Shown one piece after another: positions 1 to 8,098 of a stretch of 64,000 nt of DNA (position 1 is its first letter; each line of letters begins with the position of its first letter). The DNA comes from Bradyrhizobium sacchari (GTDB taxonomy: Bacteria > Pseudomonadota > Alphaproteobacteria > Rhizobiales > Xanthobacteraceae). The stretch spans positions 1 through 64,000 of the forward strand of contig NZ_LWIG01000066.1 of assembly GCF_002068095.1 (NCBI RefSeq), read 5' to 3'. The notes below the pieces were generated by a model. The model made no database searches. It was given only the letters and a program-made list of their open reading frames with translations, and had not been told where the DNA came from. A program made the position numbers and the translations under genes.

Positions 1-139
1 GCAGCGGACCGCGCGGCAGCAGGGCCGCATCTATCATCTCACCGGGCCGCTCGCGATGGCGCGCGATCTTGCGATCCGTGCGCTTGGCCCGGACCGCATG
101 CTGGCACGCCAGGACTGGATCTACCGCTGGCGGCCCTGA
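1..139 (+). CDS. C-terminal end of a probable FAD-dependent monooxygenase (partial)
   Basis: The reading frame enters the window at base 2 and stops at TGA 137-139, so only about 45 C-terminal residues are visible. They contain GRIYHLTGPLAMARD and a terminal ARQDWIYRW stretch. That tail resembles the C-terminus of salicylate-hydroxylase-like FAD monooxygenases, where a GRIYHL-GP-ARD helix precedes a D-W-Y-W ending. No FAD-binding motif is inside the window, so the assignment rests on the tail alone. It converges on the lipoprotein gene of the opposite strand with a gap of 21 bases. Confidence 0.55.
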   Translation, partial: QRTARQQGRIYHLTGPLAMARDLAIRALGPDRMLARQDWIYRWRP

Positions 140-160
140 GGCTGATGCATTCGTGCCGGC

Positions 161-586
161 TCAGCGCGCGACGCTGCCGGATCTCGGAGCGGGCTTGATC
201 ACCGGCGGCTGCGGACTTGAGGCCACCGGAGCTGCACCCGGCGGCGTCTCCCGGCATCTGTTGCGGCGCCAGGCGTCTTCAGCGAGCTGCGCCTGCCCGC
301 GCACCGCGACGTAGTCGTTGCGATAGGCGAGCTCGGACACGACGGCCCCGCCGGCCCCCGTCTCCGCCTTGTCCATCAGCCTCTGCAAATCGGTCGTGCG
401 GGCGGTGAGGGCCTTGCGCTCGGTCTCGAGCTGCTTGCAATCGTACAGATCGTACTTGGCGGGATCGGCAAAGGCCGGCGCGACCGTCTCGCTGATGCCG
501 GCGCAGCCGGCCAGGGCCGCCCCGCCCGCGAGCAGCACGAGAAACGCGCCGCAGAAGCGCAGCGGAGATGAAAGCGAAGCAGCCAT
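161..586 (-). CDS. Small lipoprotein of unknown function
   Basis: This 141-residue protein has an N-terminal hydrophobic segment (about residues 11-27) ending in LAGC with the lipobox cysteine at position 28. It should therefore be lipidated and anchored at the outer face of a membrane. The mature part has a short charged, helix-prone region with DLYDCKQLETERKALTAR and a later Cys, and ends in a Pro/Ala-rich tail. I recognise no catalytic motif. It looks like a conserved rhizobial lipoprotein of unknown role. The start is the ATG at 586. It appears to be monocistronic. Confidence 0.75.
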   Translation of the reverse strand: MAASLSSPLRFCGAFLVLLAGGAALAGCAGISETVAPAFADPAKYDLYDCKQLETERKALTARTTDLQRLMDKAETGAGGAVVSELAYRNDYVAVRGQAQLAEDAWRRNRCRETPPGAAPVASSPQPPVIKPAPRSGSVAR

Positions 587-756
587 GCCGGATGAATAGT
601 CCCCGTGGATTGAGAATGCCTAAAGCAGCAACAGATGTCCGGATTGAGGCTTTGCCTTGTGCGCCCGGCTCGCTTAAGGAAGGACACCCGCCGGGCCGCA
701 AACGCCAATTCCAGACGGCCGCAGGTGGACTTAAGTGTTTGATCTCGTTGGATCAA

Positions 757-845
757 GCGGGCATGGCGGAATTGGTAGACGCAAGGGACTTAAAATCCCT
801 CGGCGCGCAAGCGCTGTGCCGGTTCGACCCCGGCTGCCCGCACCA
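757..845 (+). tRNA. tRNA-Leu (anticodon UAA)
   Basis: The acceptor strands GCGGGCA (757-763) and TGCCCGC (835-841) pair perfectly, followed by discriminator A and an encoded CCA (843-845). The anticodon loop reads ACTTAAAA-like with anticodon TAA. A long variable arm, as expected for a class II leucine tRNA, precedes a GGTTCGACCCC T-arm. It reads UUA codons, which are rare in this GC-rich genome. Confidence 0.97.
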
Positions 846-986
846 TGAGAGCTGACCGGGAATGGCGCGGCCGCACGATCATAAACAGACCCGCGGTCGC
901 AAGACGCCGCCGGAGATCGACGCCGCGACCGGCACGCGGTCGGGCACTATCAGCCCCCGCCTTTGACACGGGGTTCGCGTGCCCAG

Positions 987-1919
987 TCATTGCGCTTTGA
1001 AATCGATCTCGAAGAAATGAACTTCCAGCTTCTTCTCCTCGAAGAGTGCCTTCCATGACCGCAAGGTGAAGTTTTGCGCGAACGCAGCACTGGTTGAGCT
1101 ATTCGAGAAAATGATGAAATTATCGGGCTCATCCGCCAACGGCGTCCCCGTAATTCCAATATGCCCGGTTGCACTTCCTTGCGTGGGCGACACGATGATC
1201 ATTCCGGGTTTCACCTTCGCGATCGGTTGCTCGATATGACGAGCTTTCAAGATCTCAAAGGTTGCGAGGATGCTCAACCCGTTATCGCCATTTGAAGAAC
1301 TGATTGGCTTTCCAAGTGCAATCCGCGCGACCTCGTTGACCGACCATGCCGAAGCAAGCATCCCGCGACCTGTCCCCGGCACATTGGCCGTGGAATACCC
1401 GACTAACGAGGAAGCCGCCTCAAATAACTTCGGATTGACCTGATCCTGAGAAGTAGGAGGCTGCCCAGCCGGGCGTCTCTCGAACGGCACGGAAACGGTC
1501 GGTGGCGGTGGCGTAATCGAAGGATACTGACTCGCGCTGAGATTGACGATTTTCTGATCCGGGTCCTGAATGAAACCCGCATTCAAAAAGAATTTGAGGT
1601 TTCGAACCGCCTCGTCCCGATCCGGCGTTTCGATGGCCTTCAGGATGAGCTTTGTTTCAAATTCCCGCCTCGCCAGCTCGGTTGCCGCTGCCTGCTTCTG
1701 TCGTTCGATCTCCAGACTACCGTCGACCTTTGTCTTCTCGATGCTGAGGGCAGTTGACGACTTTCCCGCCTCAACGTCGCGCGTCGTCATTGATTGAATG
1801 AACGCGCCGCCAATGGCGCTAACGACTGCCAGGGCCGCCGCCGCAACGGTCGCTTGCGCCGTGGTAATTGCAAGGCCGCGCTCCTGCGGAGCCGATGACT
1901 GGGACGGTGTGTCACTCAT
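987..1919 (-). CDS. Membrane-anchored protein with a CHAP-like domain, nucleophile position Ser
   Basis: From the ATG at 1919 the protein has 310 residues. Residues 17-42 form one transmembrane segment and 45-95 a charged, coiled-coil-like stretch rich in K, E and Q. A Pro-rich linker (about 132-158) follows, then a C-terminal domain from about 180 onward. That domain has ASAWSVNEVARIALGKP near 189-205, a PG-IIVSP strand and GHIGITG with His253. The pattern resembles CHAP/NlpC-type cysteine amidohydrolases, but the usual Cys before the A-W-x-V-N helix is Ser190. An in-frame start 33 bases upstream (1952) is possible. Base composition is visibly lower in GC than the neighbours, and the gene lies just past tRNA-Leu, which suggests transfer. 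The function is not established. Confidence 0.6.
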   Translation of the reverse strand: MSDTPSQSSAPQERGLAITTAQATVAAAALAVVSAIGGAFIQSMTTRDVEAGKSSTALSIEKTKVDGSLEIERQKQAAATELARREFETKLILKAIETPDRDEAVRNLKFFLNAGFIQDPDQKIVNLSASQYPSITPPPPTVSVPFERRPAGQPPTSQDQVNPKLFEAASSLVGYSTANVPGTGRGMLASAWSVNEVARIALGKPISSSNGDNGLSILATFEILKARHIEQPIAKVKPGMIIVSPTQGSATGHIGITGTPLADEPDNFIIFSNSSTSAAFAQNFTLRSWKALFEEKKLEVHFFEIDFKAQ

Positions 1920-2208
1920 TCTCGCCTCGATCTCGTAGCCCGGAGATATCAAGCGATAATTTTAGACAGAATGCCAGCAGTTTTCAGTGACAGATTGCTA
2001 TAGTTTACCATTTCTCGCCCAGATTGCACCCCCGCCGACGCCTACCTTCACGCAAGCATTCGTTCACCAACTCGCCTGCATAGTGCAACCGACCTTTACC
2101 CGACCTTAGACCGTCCTCCCCTAAATCGAACGATGTCTGCCGCCGTTGCCGCAGGCTTCAAGGGAAACGCGGCAGCCTGCAGCGCCGGCTTCGATGGTGA
2201 GAGTTTTC
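1920..2208. other. Divergent intergenic region, no gene seen
   Basis: About 290 bases separate the divergently transcribed CHAP-like gene and the GT-C-like gene. The left part is AT-richer than the surroundings (around 1950-2010) and could hold the promoter of the minus-strand gene. I find no convincing operator, RNA gene or short coding frame here. Confidence 0.4.
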
Positions 2209-3711
2209 ATGGACGCGCGCGAGAATTGGTCCCGGACCGGGATTGGCGGGGCGCCCACGGCGTTCGGACGCCATTTGCACGGGCGCGAGATCTACCTCGT
2301 CCTGATCGCGTTCCTGTCGGTGTTCTACATTTCGAACGGTCCGGTCCAGCTCAGCCACTACGACCTCGGCTGGCACATCGCGGCGGGAGACCTGATCAGG
2401 GAGCGCGGCGAGATCCCGTTTCAGGATCCGTGGGCGTTCACGCTCGCAGACAAGCGCTGGTACAATCTGTCGTGGCTCTGGGACGTGATTGCCAGCGTGC
2501 TCTACCAGCACGCGGGCCTTGCCGGGATCGTCCTGCTGGTCGTCGCCTGCGGCGCGGTCATCGTCGCATACCTCACCTCATGCGGCCTGCGCAGCGGCGC
2601 ATCGGTGCCGGCGGTCTGCATCACCGTCTTCGCCGCATGCCTGCTCTACCCCTGCTACGAGGCGGCGCCCAACACCTATCTGGCGGCATCGCCGAATATC
2701 GCGACCATGCTGTTCGCGGTGATCTTCTACGGCGAATGCCTGCAGCGGCGCAGCTGGTTCCTGCTGCCGGTGTTGATGGTGCTGTGGGTCAATCTGCACG
2801 GCGGCTTCATGCTCGCCTTTCCGATCATCGGCGTCTTCGCCGGCGTCGCCTTGCTGCGACGGGACTGGGCGAACTTCAGGAATTACTGCTTCGCGGGCAT
2901 CGGGTGCGTTGCTGCGATCTTCGTCAATCCCCTGGGATGGCACATCTACGACGGCGTGATGGCGACGCTCGGCCATTTCATCCAGGCCAATATCGGCGAA
3001 TGGCGTCCCTATCTCCACAACATGGAGCTGCCCGGAAGCATCCCCGGCATCGCCTATGCGTTGACGTTCATTGCGCTCGAGCTGCACTATCGAAACTCGA
3101 AACCCATTCCGGTGGAGCCGCGCCTGCTGGCTTGGCTGTTCCTGTTCCTGGGCCTCTACCAGTTCAGGTACATCGCGTTCTTCTTCATCTTCTCGGCAGT
3201 CCCGATGGCGCTGCATGTCGACCGGCTGCTGCCCGAGCGGCTGTCGCGGTTCGACATCCGCCGCGCGATGCTGGCGGCGGGGATCATCGGTGTGTTCGTG
3301 CTGCCGCTCAGCTTCCTGCAGGTGCGACCGGCGCTGGCGCTGCCGGACATGCTCTCGGATGAGGATGCCGGCTATTTGCTCGCGCACTCCACGCATTCGC
3401 GCGTGCTGAACCACTGGAATTCCGGCGGGCTCCTGATCTTCCGCACCCACGGATCGGTGCCGATGTTCGTGGACGGCCGGGCCGCGACCGCCTATCCGGA
3501 CGAATTGCTGCGCGACTATCTCAAGCTGGTGCGCTGGGACATCGACGAGGCCGCCTGGGACTCGGTCATCAGCAAATACAGAATCGATGCGGTGCTCTGG
3601 GTCCGCGGACACGAGCAGCTCCGGCAGTTCCTCGTCGGCCGGCGAGGCTGGAAAGAAGACTACACGGGCGCCTATATGAGCCTCTACACTGCGCCGCCGG
3701 CGCCGAGATAG
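2209..3711 (+). CDS. Polytopic membrane protein, GT-C glycosyltransferase-like
   Basis: The 500-residue protein has about ten hydrophobic segments and a short C-terminal soluble region. The first periplasmic loop contains HYDLGWHIAAGD, where an acidic residue follows the first membrane helix as in GT-C fold transferases that use polyprenyl-linked sugars. The C-terminal part has VLNHWNSGGLLIF and FVDGRAATAYPDE motifs. It faces two GT87 genes convergently, with one base between the stops, so this is a membrane glycosyltransferase neighbourhood. I chose ATG 2209; ATG 2194 in the same frame is an alternative. Donor and acceptor are unknown. Confidence 0.65.
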   Translation: MDARENWSRTGIGGAPTAFGRHLHGREIYLVLIAFLSVFYISNGPVQLSHYDLGWHIAAGDLIRERGEIPFQDPWAFTLADKRWYNLSWLWDVIASVLYQHAGLAGIVLLVVACGAVIVAYLTSCGLRSGASVPAVCITVFAACLLYPCYEAAPNTYLAASPNIATMLFAVIFYGECLQRRSWFLLPVLMVLWVNLHGGFMLAFPIIGVFAGVALLRRDWANFRNYCFAGIGCVAAIFVNPLGWHIYDGVMATLGHFIQANIGEWRPYLHNMELPGSIPGIAYALTFIALELHYRNSKPIPVEPRLLAWLFLFLGLYQFRYIAFFFIFSAVPMALHVDRLLPERLSRFDIRRAMLAAGIIGVFVLPLSFLQVRPALALPDMLSDEDAGYLLAHSTHSRVLNHWNSGGLLIFRTHGSVPMFVDGRAATAYPDELLRDYLKLVRWDIDEAAWDSVISKYRIDAVLWVRGHEQLRQFLVGRRGWKEDYTGAYMSLYTAPPAPR

Positions 3712-3712
3712 A

Positions 3713-5005
3713 TCACATCCGCTGCGGTTCGCGCGGAAGCAGAATCCAGAAGCAGATCAGCGCGAGCGTGAGCTGGCCATACCCGCCCATGAAGGCGGTG
3801 ACCGAGGCCGACGCCAGGACCGGAATGGCGACCGCGACCGTGAGTGCGGCGACCATCATCATCGCGGGCAGATCGGCGACGAGAATGGCCGCGTAGAGCG
3901 CCACCTGAAAAAAGGTATATTCCTTCGGTCTCGGCGTGCAGAGATAGAGCGCGTACATCGCGAGGACGGTGATGCGCATCGCCGCGCCCGGATGATTCAC
4001 CAGCCAGTCGTCAAACGCCTGAAGCAGCGAGGCTGTCCGAGGCTCGCCCTGGCGCTTGAACATGCGCCACACCGAAAGCGCGAACGGCGCGAGCACAAGC
4101 GTGATCGCGATGACCCCGTAGAGGCCGATGACGAACACCTTGCTGCCGGCAAGTCCAATTTGGCCTGCAAGCGTCGACGCAATCAGCAACAGCGACGGAT
4201 TGACCTCGCTTGCGGGTGAATGCTGTCCGGGGATCTGGCCGGTGATCGCGCTGAGCCAGCTCCGAGACAGATCCGGATATAACAGCAGCGAAACCAGGAT
4301 CGGCAGGACGAACGCGCCCGCCGCCACCGCAACCAGAAGCAGCTTGCGGCGTCTCGGCTGCGGCAGGAAATAGAGCGCGGCAAGGACCGGCAAGAACACC
4401 AGCTTGAACGCGGTGACGAGGCCGAGCACGGCCGCCCCGGCGAGCTGCGGCATGAGGCTCACCTCACCCCGCCTGCCGGACGGCACAGAGCGCAGCAACA
4501 ATGCGAGCGAGGCCGCCGTCAGCAGGCCGCTGAGGATCTCGAAATTACCGGTCGCAACGACCCAGTCGAAGCCGAGGAAACCACCGAGCACGAACACGCC
4601 TCGCAGCACGACATCCCGCCAACCCCGGCGCGCCGTGCCGAGACCAGGCAGCAGCAGCGCGCAGATCAACGCAAGGACGAGATAGGTCGGCTTGTAATGG
4701 GCGACCAGAAAACCGCCGGCGCAGAGCGGCCGAAACGCGTCGAGGGTGACCGGAAGATAGGGGTAGGAGAGTTTCGTATCCTTGAGGTTCTTGACGAAAT
4801 AGGGATCGAGCCCCGCAAGGTGGGCATCCACTGCCGCGCAGTTGATCCGTACGTCCCAGCCGAAGGTGTCCTCTGCGGCGAAGTCGACGGTGACGGACAT
4901 GGCGACAAGCAATGCCGCGACCAGGATCACCCAGGTCCGCCAGCGGCTTCCTGACGCGTTCGCGGCCAGGGATCGGGCATCTGCGGACGAGGCGAGGCTC
5001 GTCAT
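3713..5005 (-). CDS. GT87-family (DUF2029) membrane glycosyltransferase, copy 1
   Basis: A protein of 430 residues with about ten membrane segments. The first loop has FGWDVRINCAAVDAHLAGLD followed by DPYFVKNL and FRPLCAGG. These match the GT87/DUF2029 pattern of polyprenol-phosphate-dependent mannosyl or related transferases, in which the aspartate after the first helix is catalytic. It is a close paralogue of the gene directly upstream and is probably translated by coupling, because the upstream TGA and this ATG share one base (TGATG at 5007-5003). A TTG one codon earlier is less likely. It would act at the cytoplasmic membrane; the glycan is unknown. Confidence 0.75.
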   Translation of the reverse strand: MTSLASSADARSLAANASGSRWRTWVILVAALLVAMSVTVDFAAEDTFGWDVRINCAAVDAHLAGLDPYFVKNLKDTKLSYPYLPVTLDAFRPLCAGGFLVAHYKPTYLVLALICALLLPGLGTARRGWRDVVLRGVFVLGGFLGFDWVVATGNFEILSGLLTAASLALLLRSVPSGRRGEVSLMPQLAGAAVLGLVTAFKLVFLPVLAALYFLPQPRRRKLLLVAVAAGAFVLPILVSLLLYPDLSRSWLSAITGQIPGQHSPASEVNPSLLLIASTLAGQIGLAGSKVFVIGLYGVIAITLVLAPFALSVWRMFKRQGEPRTASLLQAFDDWLVNHPGAAMRITVLAMYALYLCTPRPKEYTFFQVALYAAILVADLPAMMMVAALTVAVAIPVLASASVTAFMGGYGQLTLALICFWILLPREPQRM

Positions 5006-6327
5006 CAACGCGCGTCCCGCGGCTCAAGTCGCATCGGCTCCGCGCGAAAATCCAGCAGCAGGATCCAGAAGGTTGCCAGCGCGACGATGAGGAGGATGAA
5101 GCCGCCCTCCACCGTGTGTCCCGAAATCGAGACCATGCCGGGAGCGAGCAGACCGACGCTGAGCATGGCGGCGAGTGCCAGGGACGGAAGATCGGCGATG
5201 AGAACCGCGGCATAGACCGCGAGCTCGAAGAAGGCATATTCCTTGAGGCGGGGCGAGCTGACATAGAGCGCAAACATCGCGAGCACGGTGACGCGCGTGG
5301 CGACGCGGGGATGCTCGATCAGCCAGCGATCGAGCCGCGCCAGAAGCGATTCCCCTTCCCGAACCGGTCCGCTGCCGACCTCGCGCAGGACGGACAGGAC
5401 GAACGGCACGAGCACGATTGCGAGCGCTGCGATCCCATAGGTCGCGAACATCACCGGCTTGCTGTCGCCTAGCCCGACTTGCTCCAGGAGGCTGCGCGCC
5501 AGCAGCAGCAGCGACGGATTGTTTTCCATGAGCTCGACGACATGCTGATCGGGGATCTGCTTCGTCAGCACACCCAGCCAGCTCGAGAACAGGTCGGCGT
5601 AGAACAGCCTCGAGATCAGGATCGGCAATGCGAAGCCGAACGCGGCCACCGCGACCAGCGCCAGCTTGCGCGCGCGCGGCAGCGGCAGGAAATAGAGCGC
5701 GGCGATCACGGGACAGAACACCAGCTTGAAAGAGGTCACGAGACCAAGCAGCGCGGCACCGCCGACGCGCAAGGCGAAGCCGCGGTCCCATGCGCCGGAG
5801 GCCGGCGAAAGCAGAAGCCTCAGCGCGACTGCGGTCAGCACGCCGCCCAGGATCGCGAAATTCCCCGACGCCCAGACCCACTCGAAGCCGAGGAACGCAC
5901 CGAACACGCAGAGCAGCCTGAGCGCAACATCGCGCGGGCTGGTGCGCGTCGGGCCAAGACCCGGAAGGGCCAGGGCGCAGAGCACGGCGAGCACGAGGTA
6001 TAGGCTCATGTGATGAGCGACGAGGACACCGCCCGCGCAGAGGGGACGAAACACGTCGAGCGTCACAGGCAGATAGGGGTAGGAAAACCTGGTGCCCTTC
6101 AAATTCTTGACGAAATAGGGATCGAGCCCGTCGGCATAGGCATCGACCGCGGCGCAATTGACGCGAACATCCCAGCCGTAATTCAGGGGAATTGAGCCGT
6201 CGCTGACAAGATTGCCGAGCACCAGCAGCGCCGTCAGCCCGATGAGCCAGGCAAGCCAGGTGTTTCGCCCTGCGCTCGTGTCAAGCGAGGGGCCCAATCC
6301 TCGTGCTATGCCGGTCACGTCGGACAT
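5005..6327 (-). CDS. GT87-family (DUF2029) membrane glycosyltransferase, copy 2
   Basis: From ATG 6327 the protein is 440 residues long and begins MSDVTGIARGLG. It has the same layout as its downstream neighbour: one N-terminal membrane helix, then YGWDVRVNCAAVDAYADGLD, DPYFVKNL, FSYPYLP and FRPLCAGG, then eight or nine further helices. The two genes clearly arose by tandem duplication and have since diverged. The frame stays open upstream of 6327, but those codons encode Arg-rich sequence unlike the family, so I reject the longer start. This is the first gene of a two-gene operon. Confidence 0.75.
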   Translation of the reverse strand: MSDVTGIARGLGPSLDTSAGRNTWLAWLIGLTALLVLGNLVSDGSIPLNYGWDVRVNCAAVDAYADGLDPYFVKNLKGTRFSYPYLPVTLDVFRPLCAGGVLVAHHMSLYLVLAVLCALALPGLGPTRTSPRDVALRLLCVFGAFLGFEWVWASGNFAILGGVLTAVALRLLLSPASGAWDRGFALRVGGAALLGLVTSFKLVFCPVIAALYFLPLPRARKLALVAVAAFGFALPILISRLFYADLFSSWLGVLTKQIPDQHVVELMENNPSLLLLARSLLEQVGLGDSKPVMFATYGIAALAIVLVPFVLSVLREVGSGPVREGESLLARLDRWLIEHPRVATRVTVLAMFALYVSSPRLKEYAFFELAVYAAVLIADLPSLALAAMLSVGLLAPGMVSISGHTVEGGFILLIVALATFWILLLDFRAEPMRLEPRDAR

Positions 6328-6502
6328 CGCGAAATACCTGCCTTGGTGGGTTCCCTCGGGGCGCCTGCGCGGCGCCCCATCGGGCCCACAATGGACAGGA
6401 TGAGTTGCGGATTCATCTCCCCGATGCGGCGTCCGCGATCTTATGGTGAATGGCTGGTTGCCGGCCCCGGCTGAGACGGCGGCGAAACCGTCGCCACGCC
6501 CC

Positions 6503-7282
6503 CTACCGCGACGCGCGTGCGGCCAGCCAGGCGTCGAGCGCTTCGCGCGTATCCTGTGTCGCCGCCATGCGCGCGAACTGCTCCCCCTCGATGGCAAGGC
6601 CTTCGGAGATGGAGACGTTGAGGCCCCGCGTGGTGGCGGTGATGACCCGGGCGACCGCCAGCTGCGAATGCCTGACGATGCGACCCGCCAGCGCGAAGGT
6701 GGCGTCCATGAGCTGCTCGTGCGGCACGACGCGGTTGACCAATCCCATCTCGACGGCTCGTTGTGGAGAAAAGGAATCTCCCGTCAGCAGGTGTTCCAGC
6801 GCACGCTTCCGGCCCGCGAGCCGCGGCAGGCGCTGGGTGCCGCCAAAGGTCGGCGTGATGCCGATGGCAATCTCCGGCTTGGCGAAGCTTGCCCGCTCGC
6901 TCGCGACGGCAAGATGCACGGCTTCCGTGATCTCGCAGCCGCCGCCGAAGGCGATGCCGTTGACCGCAGCGATGACCGGCTTCGGAAACGCCTCCAGGCG
7001 CGCCGTCATCGCCTGGCCGCGCCGCACGAACGCCTTCACCGCGGCATCGGGCCCGGCTTTCACGCTCTCCGAGAATTCGGCGATGTCGGCGCCGGCCGAG
7101 AAGGCCCGGTCGCCTGCCCCGGTCAGCACGACGGCACGAACACTGGCGTCGTCCTCGATGCGGTCGAGGGTCGTCATCAGACGGTCGATGAGGGCGTAGC
7201 TCAGCGCGTTGAGCTTGTTGGGGCGATTGAACGTCAGCAGTGCAACGGCGCCGCGCGTCTGCGCGAGGACGAGATCGGACAA
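6503..7282 (-). CDS. Enoyl-CoA hydratase/isomerase (crotonase family)
   Basis: At 259 residues this is the normal size for a crotonase. The oxyanion-hole region AFGGGCEITE and the segment KPEIAIGITPTFGGTQRLPR are present. Both hydratase glutamates can be seen (Glu117 in GCE and Glu137 in PEI), so hydration of 2-enoyl-CoA in fatty-acid or aromatic-acid breakdown is plausible. It is divergent from a TetR regulator gene with a 24-bp palindrome between them, so it is probably a target of that regulator. Confidence 0.88.
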   Translation of the reverse strand: MSDLVLAQTRGAVALLTFNRPNKLNALSYALIDRLMTTLDRIEDDASVRAVVLTGAGDRAFSAGADIAEFSESVKAGPDAAVKAFVRRGQAMTARLEAFPKPVIAAVNGIAFGGGCEITEAVHLAVASERASFAKPEIAIGITPTFGGTQRLPRLAGRKRALEHLLTGDSFSPQRAVEMGLVNRVVPHEQLMDATFALAGRIVRHSQLAVARVITATTRGLNVSISEGLAIEGEQFARMAATQDTREALDAWLAARASR

Positions 7283-7338
7283 GTGCAGGCTCCTTCCAGG
7301 TCGAACAGGCGCGGAAGTCAGCCACAGCGGCCTTGCCG

Positions 7339-7362
7339 TGTATACTCACTAGGCAGTATACA
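7339..7362. promoter_or_regulatory. Palindromic operator between crotonase and TetR genes
   Basis: Arms TGTATACT (7339-7346) and AGTATACA (7355-7362) form a perfect 8-bp inverted repeat around an 8-base core centred on CTAG. The site lies 10 bases before the tetR start and 57 bases from the crotonase start. It is therefore placed to control both promoters. Size and symmetry fit a TetR dimer or dimer pair. Confidence 0.7.
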
Positions 7363-7371
7363 TTTGAGGCC

Positions 7372-7956
7372 ATGTCGAGAAGCGGTGACAGCACGCGGGA
7401 GCAGATCGTCGTTGCCGCGACGCGCCTGTTCTATGGCGAAGGCATCAAGGCGGTGAGCATGGATGCCGTCGCCGAGACGGCCGGCGTCACCAAGAAGACG
7501 CTCTATTATCATTTCACCAGCAAGGACGAGCTCGTCGCCGAAACCATCGCGGCCAGGGACCAGCCGACGCTGGAGCTTTACATGCGCTGGTTCGCGGAGA
7601 CCGACGGCGGCGCCGCCGACAAGGTCCGCGGTCTCTTCACCAAGCTCGGACGCTCCGTGAACACGCCGCGCTGGCGCGGCTGCGGATTCCTCCGCACCAT
7701 CGCCGAGCTCGCGAACACCCCGGCACATCCTGCGGTCAAGGCCGGGGCGGCGCACAAGAAGCGCTTCGAAGCCTGGCTCGCAACGGAATTGCAGGGCCAC
7801 GGCGTTGCCGATGCCGCGGCGCTCGCGCGCCAGATCGTGATCCTGCTCGACGGCGCCACGACCGTGATGCTGATCCATCGCGACCTGGATTACGTGGAGA
7901 CCGCGGGACAATTGGCGCTTGGCCTGGTCGAATCAGCTCAGAACCGTCGGCCTTAA
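7372..7956 (+). CDS. TetR/AcrR-family transcriptional regulator
   Basis: 194 residues. The N-terminal helix-turn-helix region is typical: STREQIVVAATRLFYGEGI, then VSMDAVAETAGVTKKTLYYHF at about residues 30-50. The C-terminal ligand domain is not specific enough to name an effector. ATG 7372 is chosen because the HTH begins a few residues later and the operator-like palindrome ends just upstream. It probably autoregulates and controls the divergent enoyl-CoA hydratase gene, perhaps with an acyl-CoA or aromatic acid as inducer (inference). Confidence 0.88.
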   Translation: MSRSGDSTREQIVVAATRLFYGEGIKAVSMDAVAETAGVTKKTLYYHFTSKDELVAETIAARDQPTLELYMRWFAETDGGAADKVRGLFTKLGRSVNTPRWRGCGFLRTIAELANTPAHPAVKAGAAHKKRFEAWLATELQGHGVADAAALARQIVILLDGATTVMLIHRDLDYVETAGQLALGLVESAQNRRP

Positions 7957-8098
7957 GCCGCCCTTAACCTCGACGCCGCGGCCGGAGTGGCGGGCGACCT
8001 CACCAACTCGTGTCCGCCGTCGTCCTGCCTGACAGCCATCCCGAAACATGGGTTGTGCGCCGCAGCATAACCGCTAGAAAAAGCCCTGAATTTCAGAG

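Noticed and set aside
6328..6597. N-terminal extension of the second GT87 protein
   Set aside because: The added residues are Arg/Gly-rich and unlike the family; ATG 6327 gives an N-terminus parallel to its paralogue.
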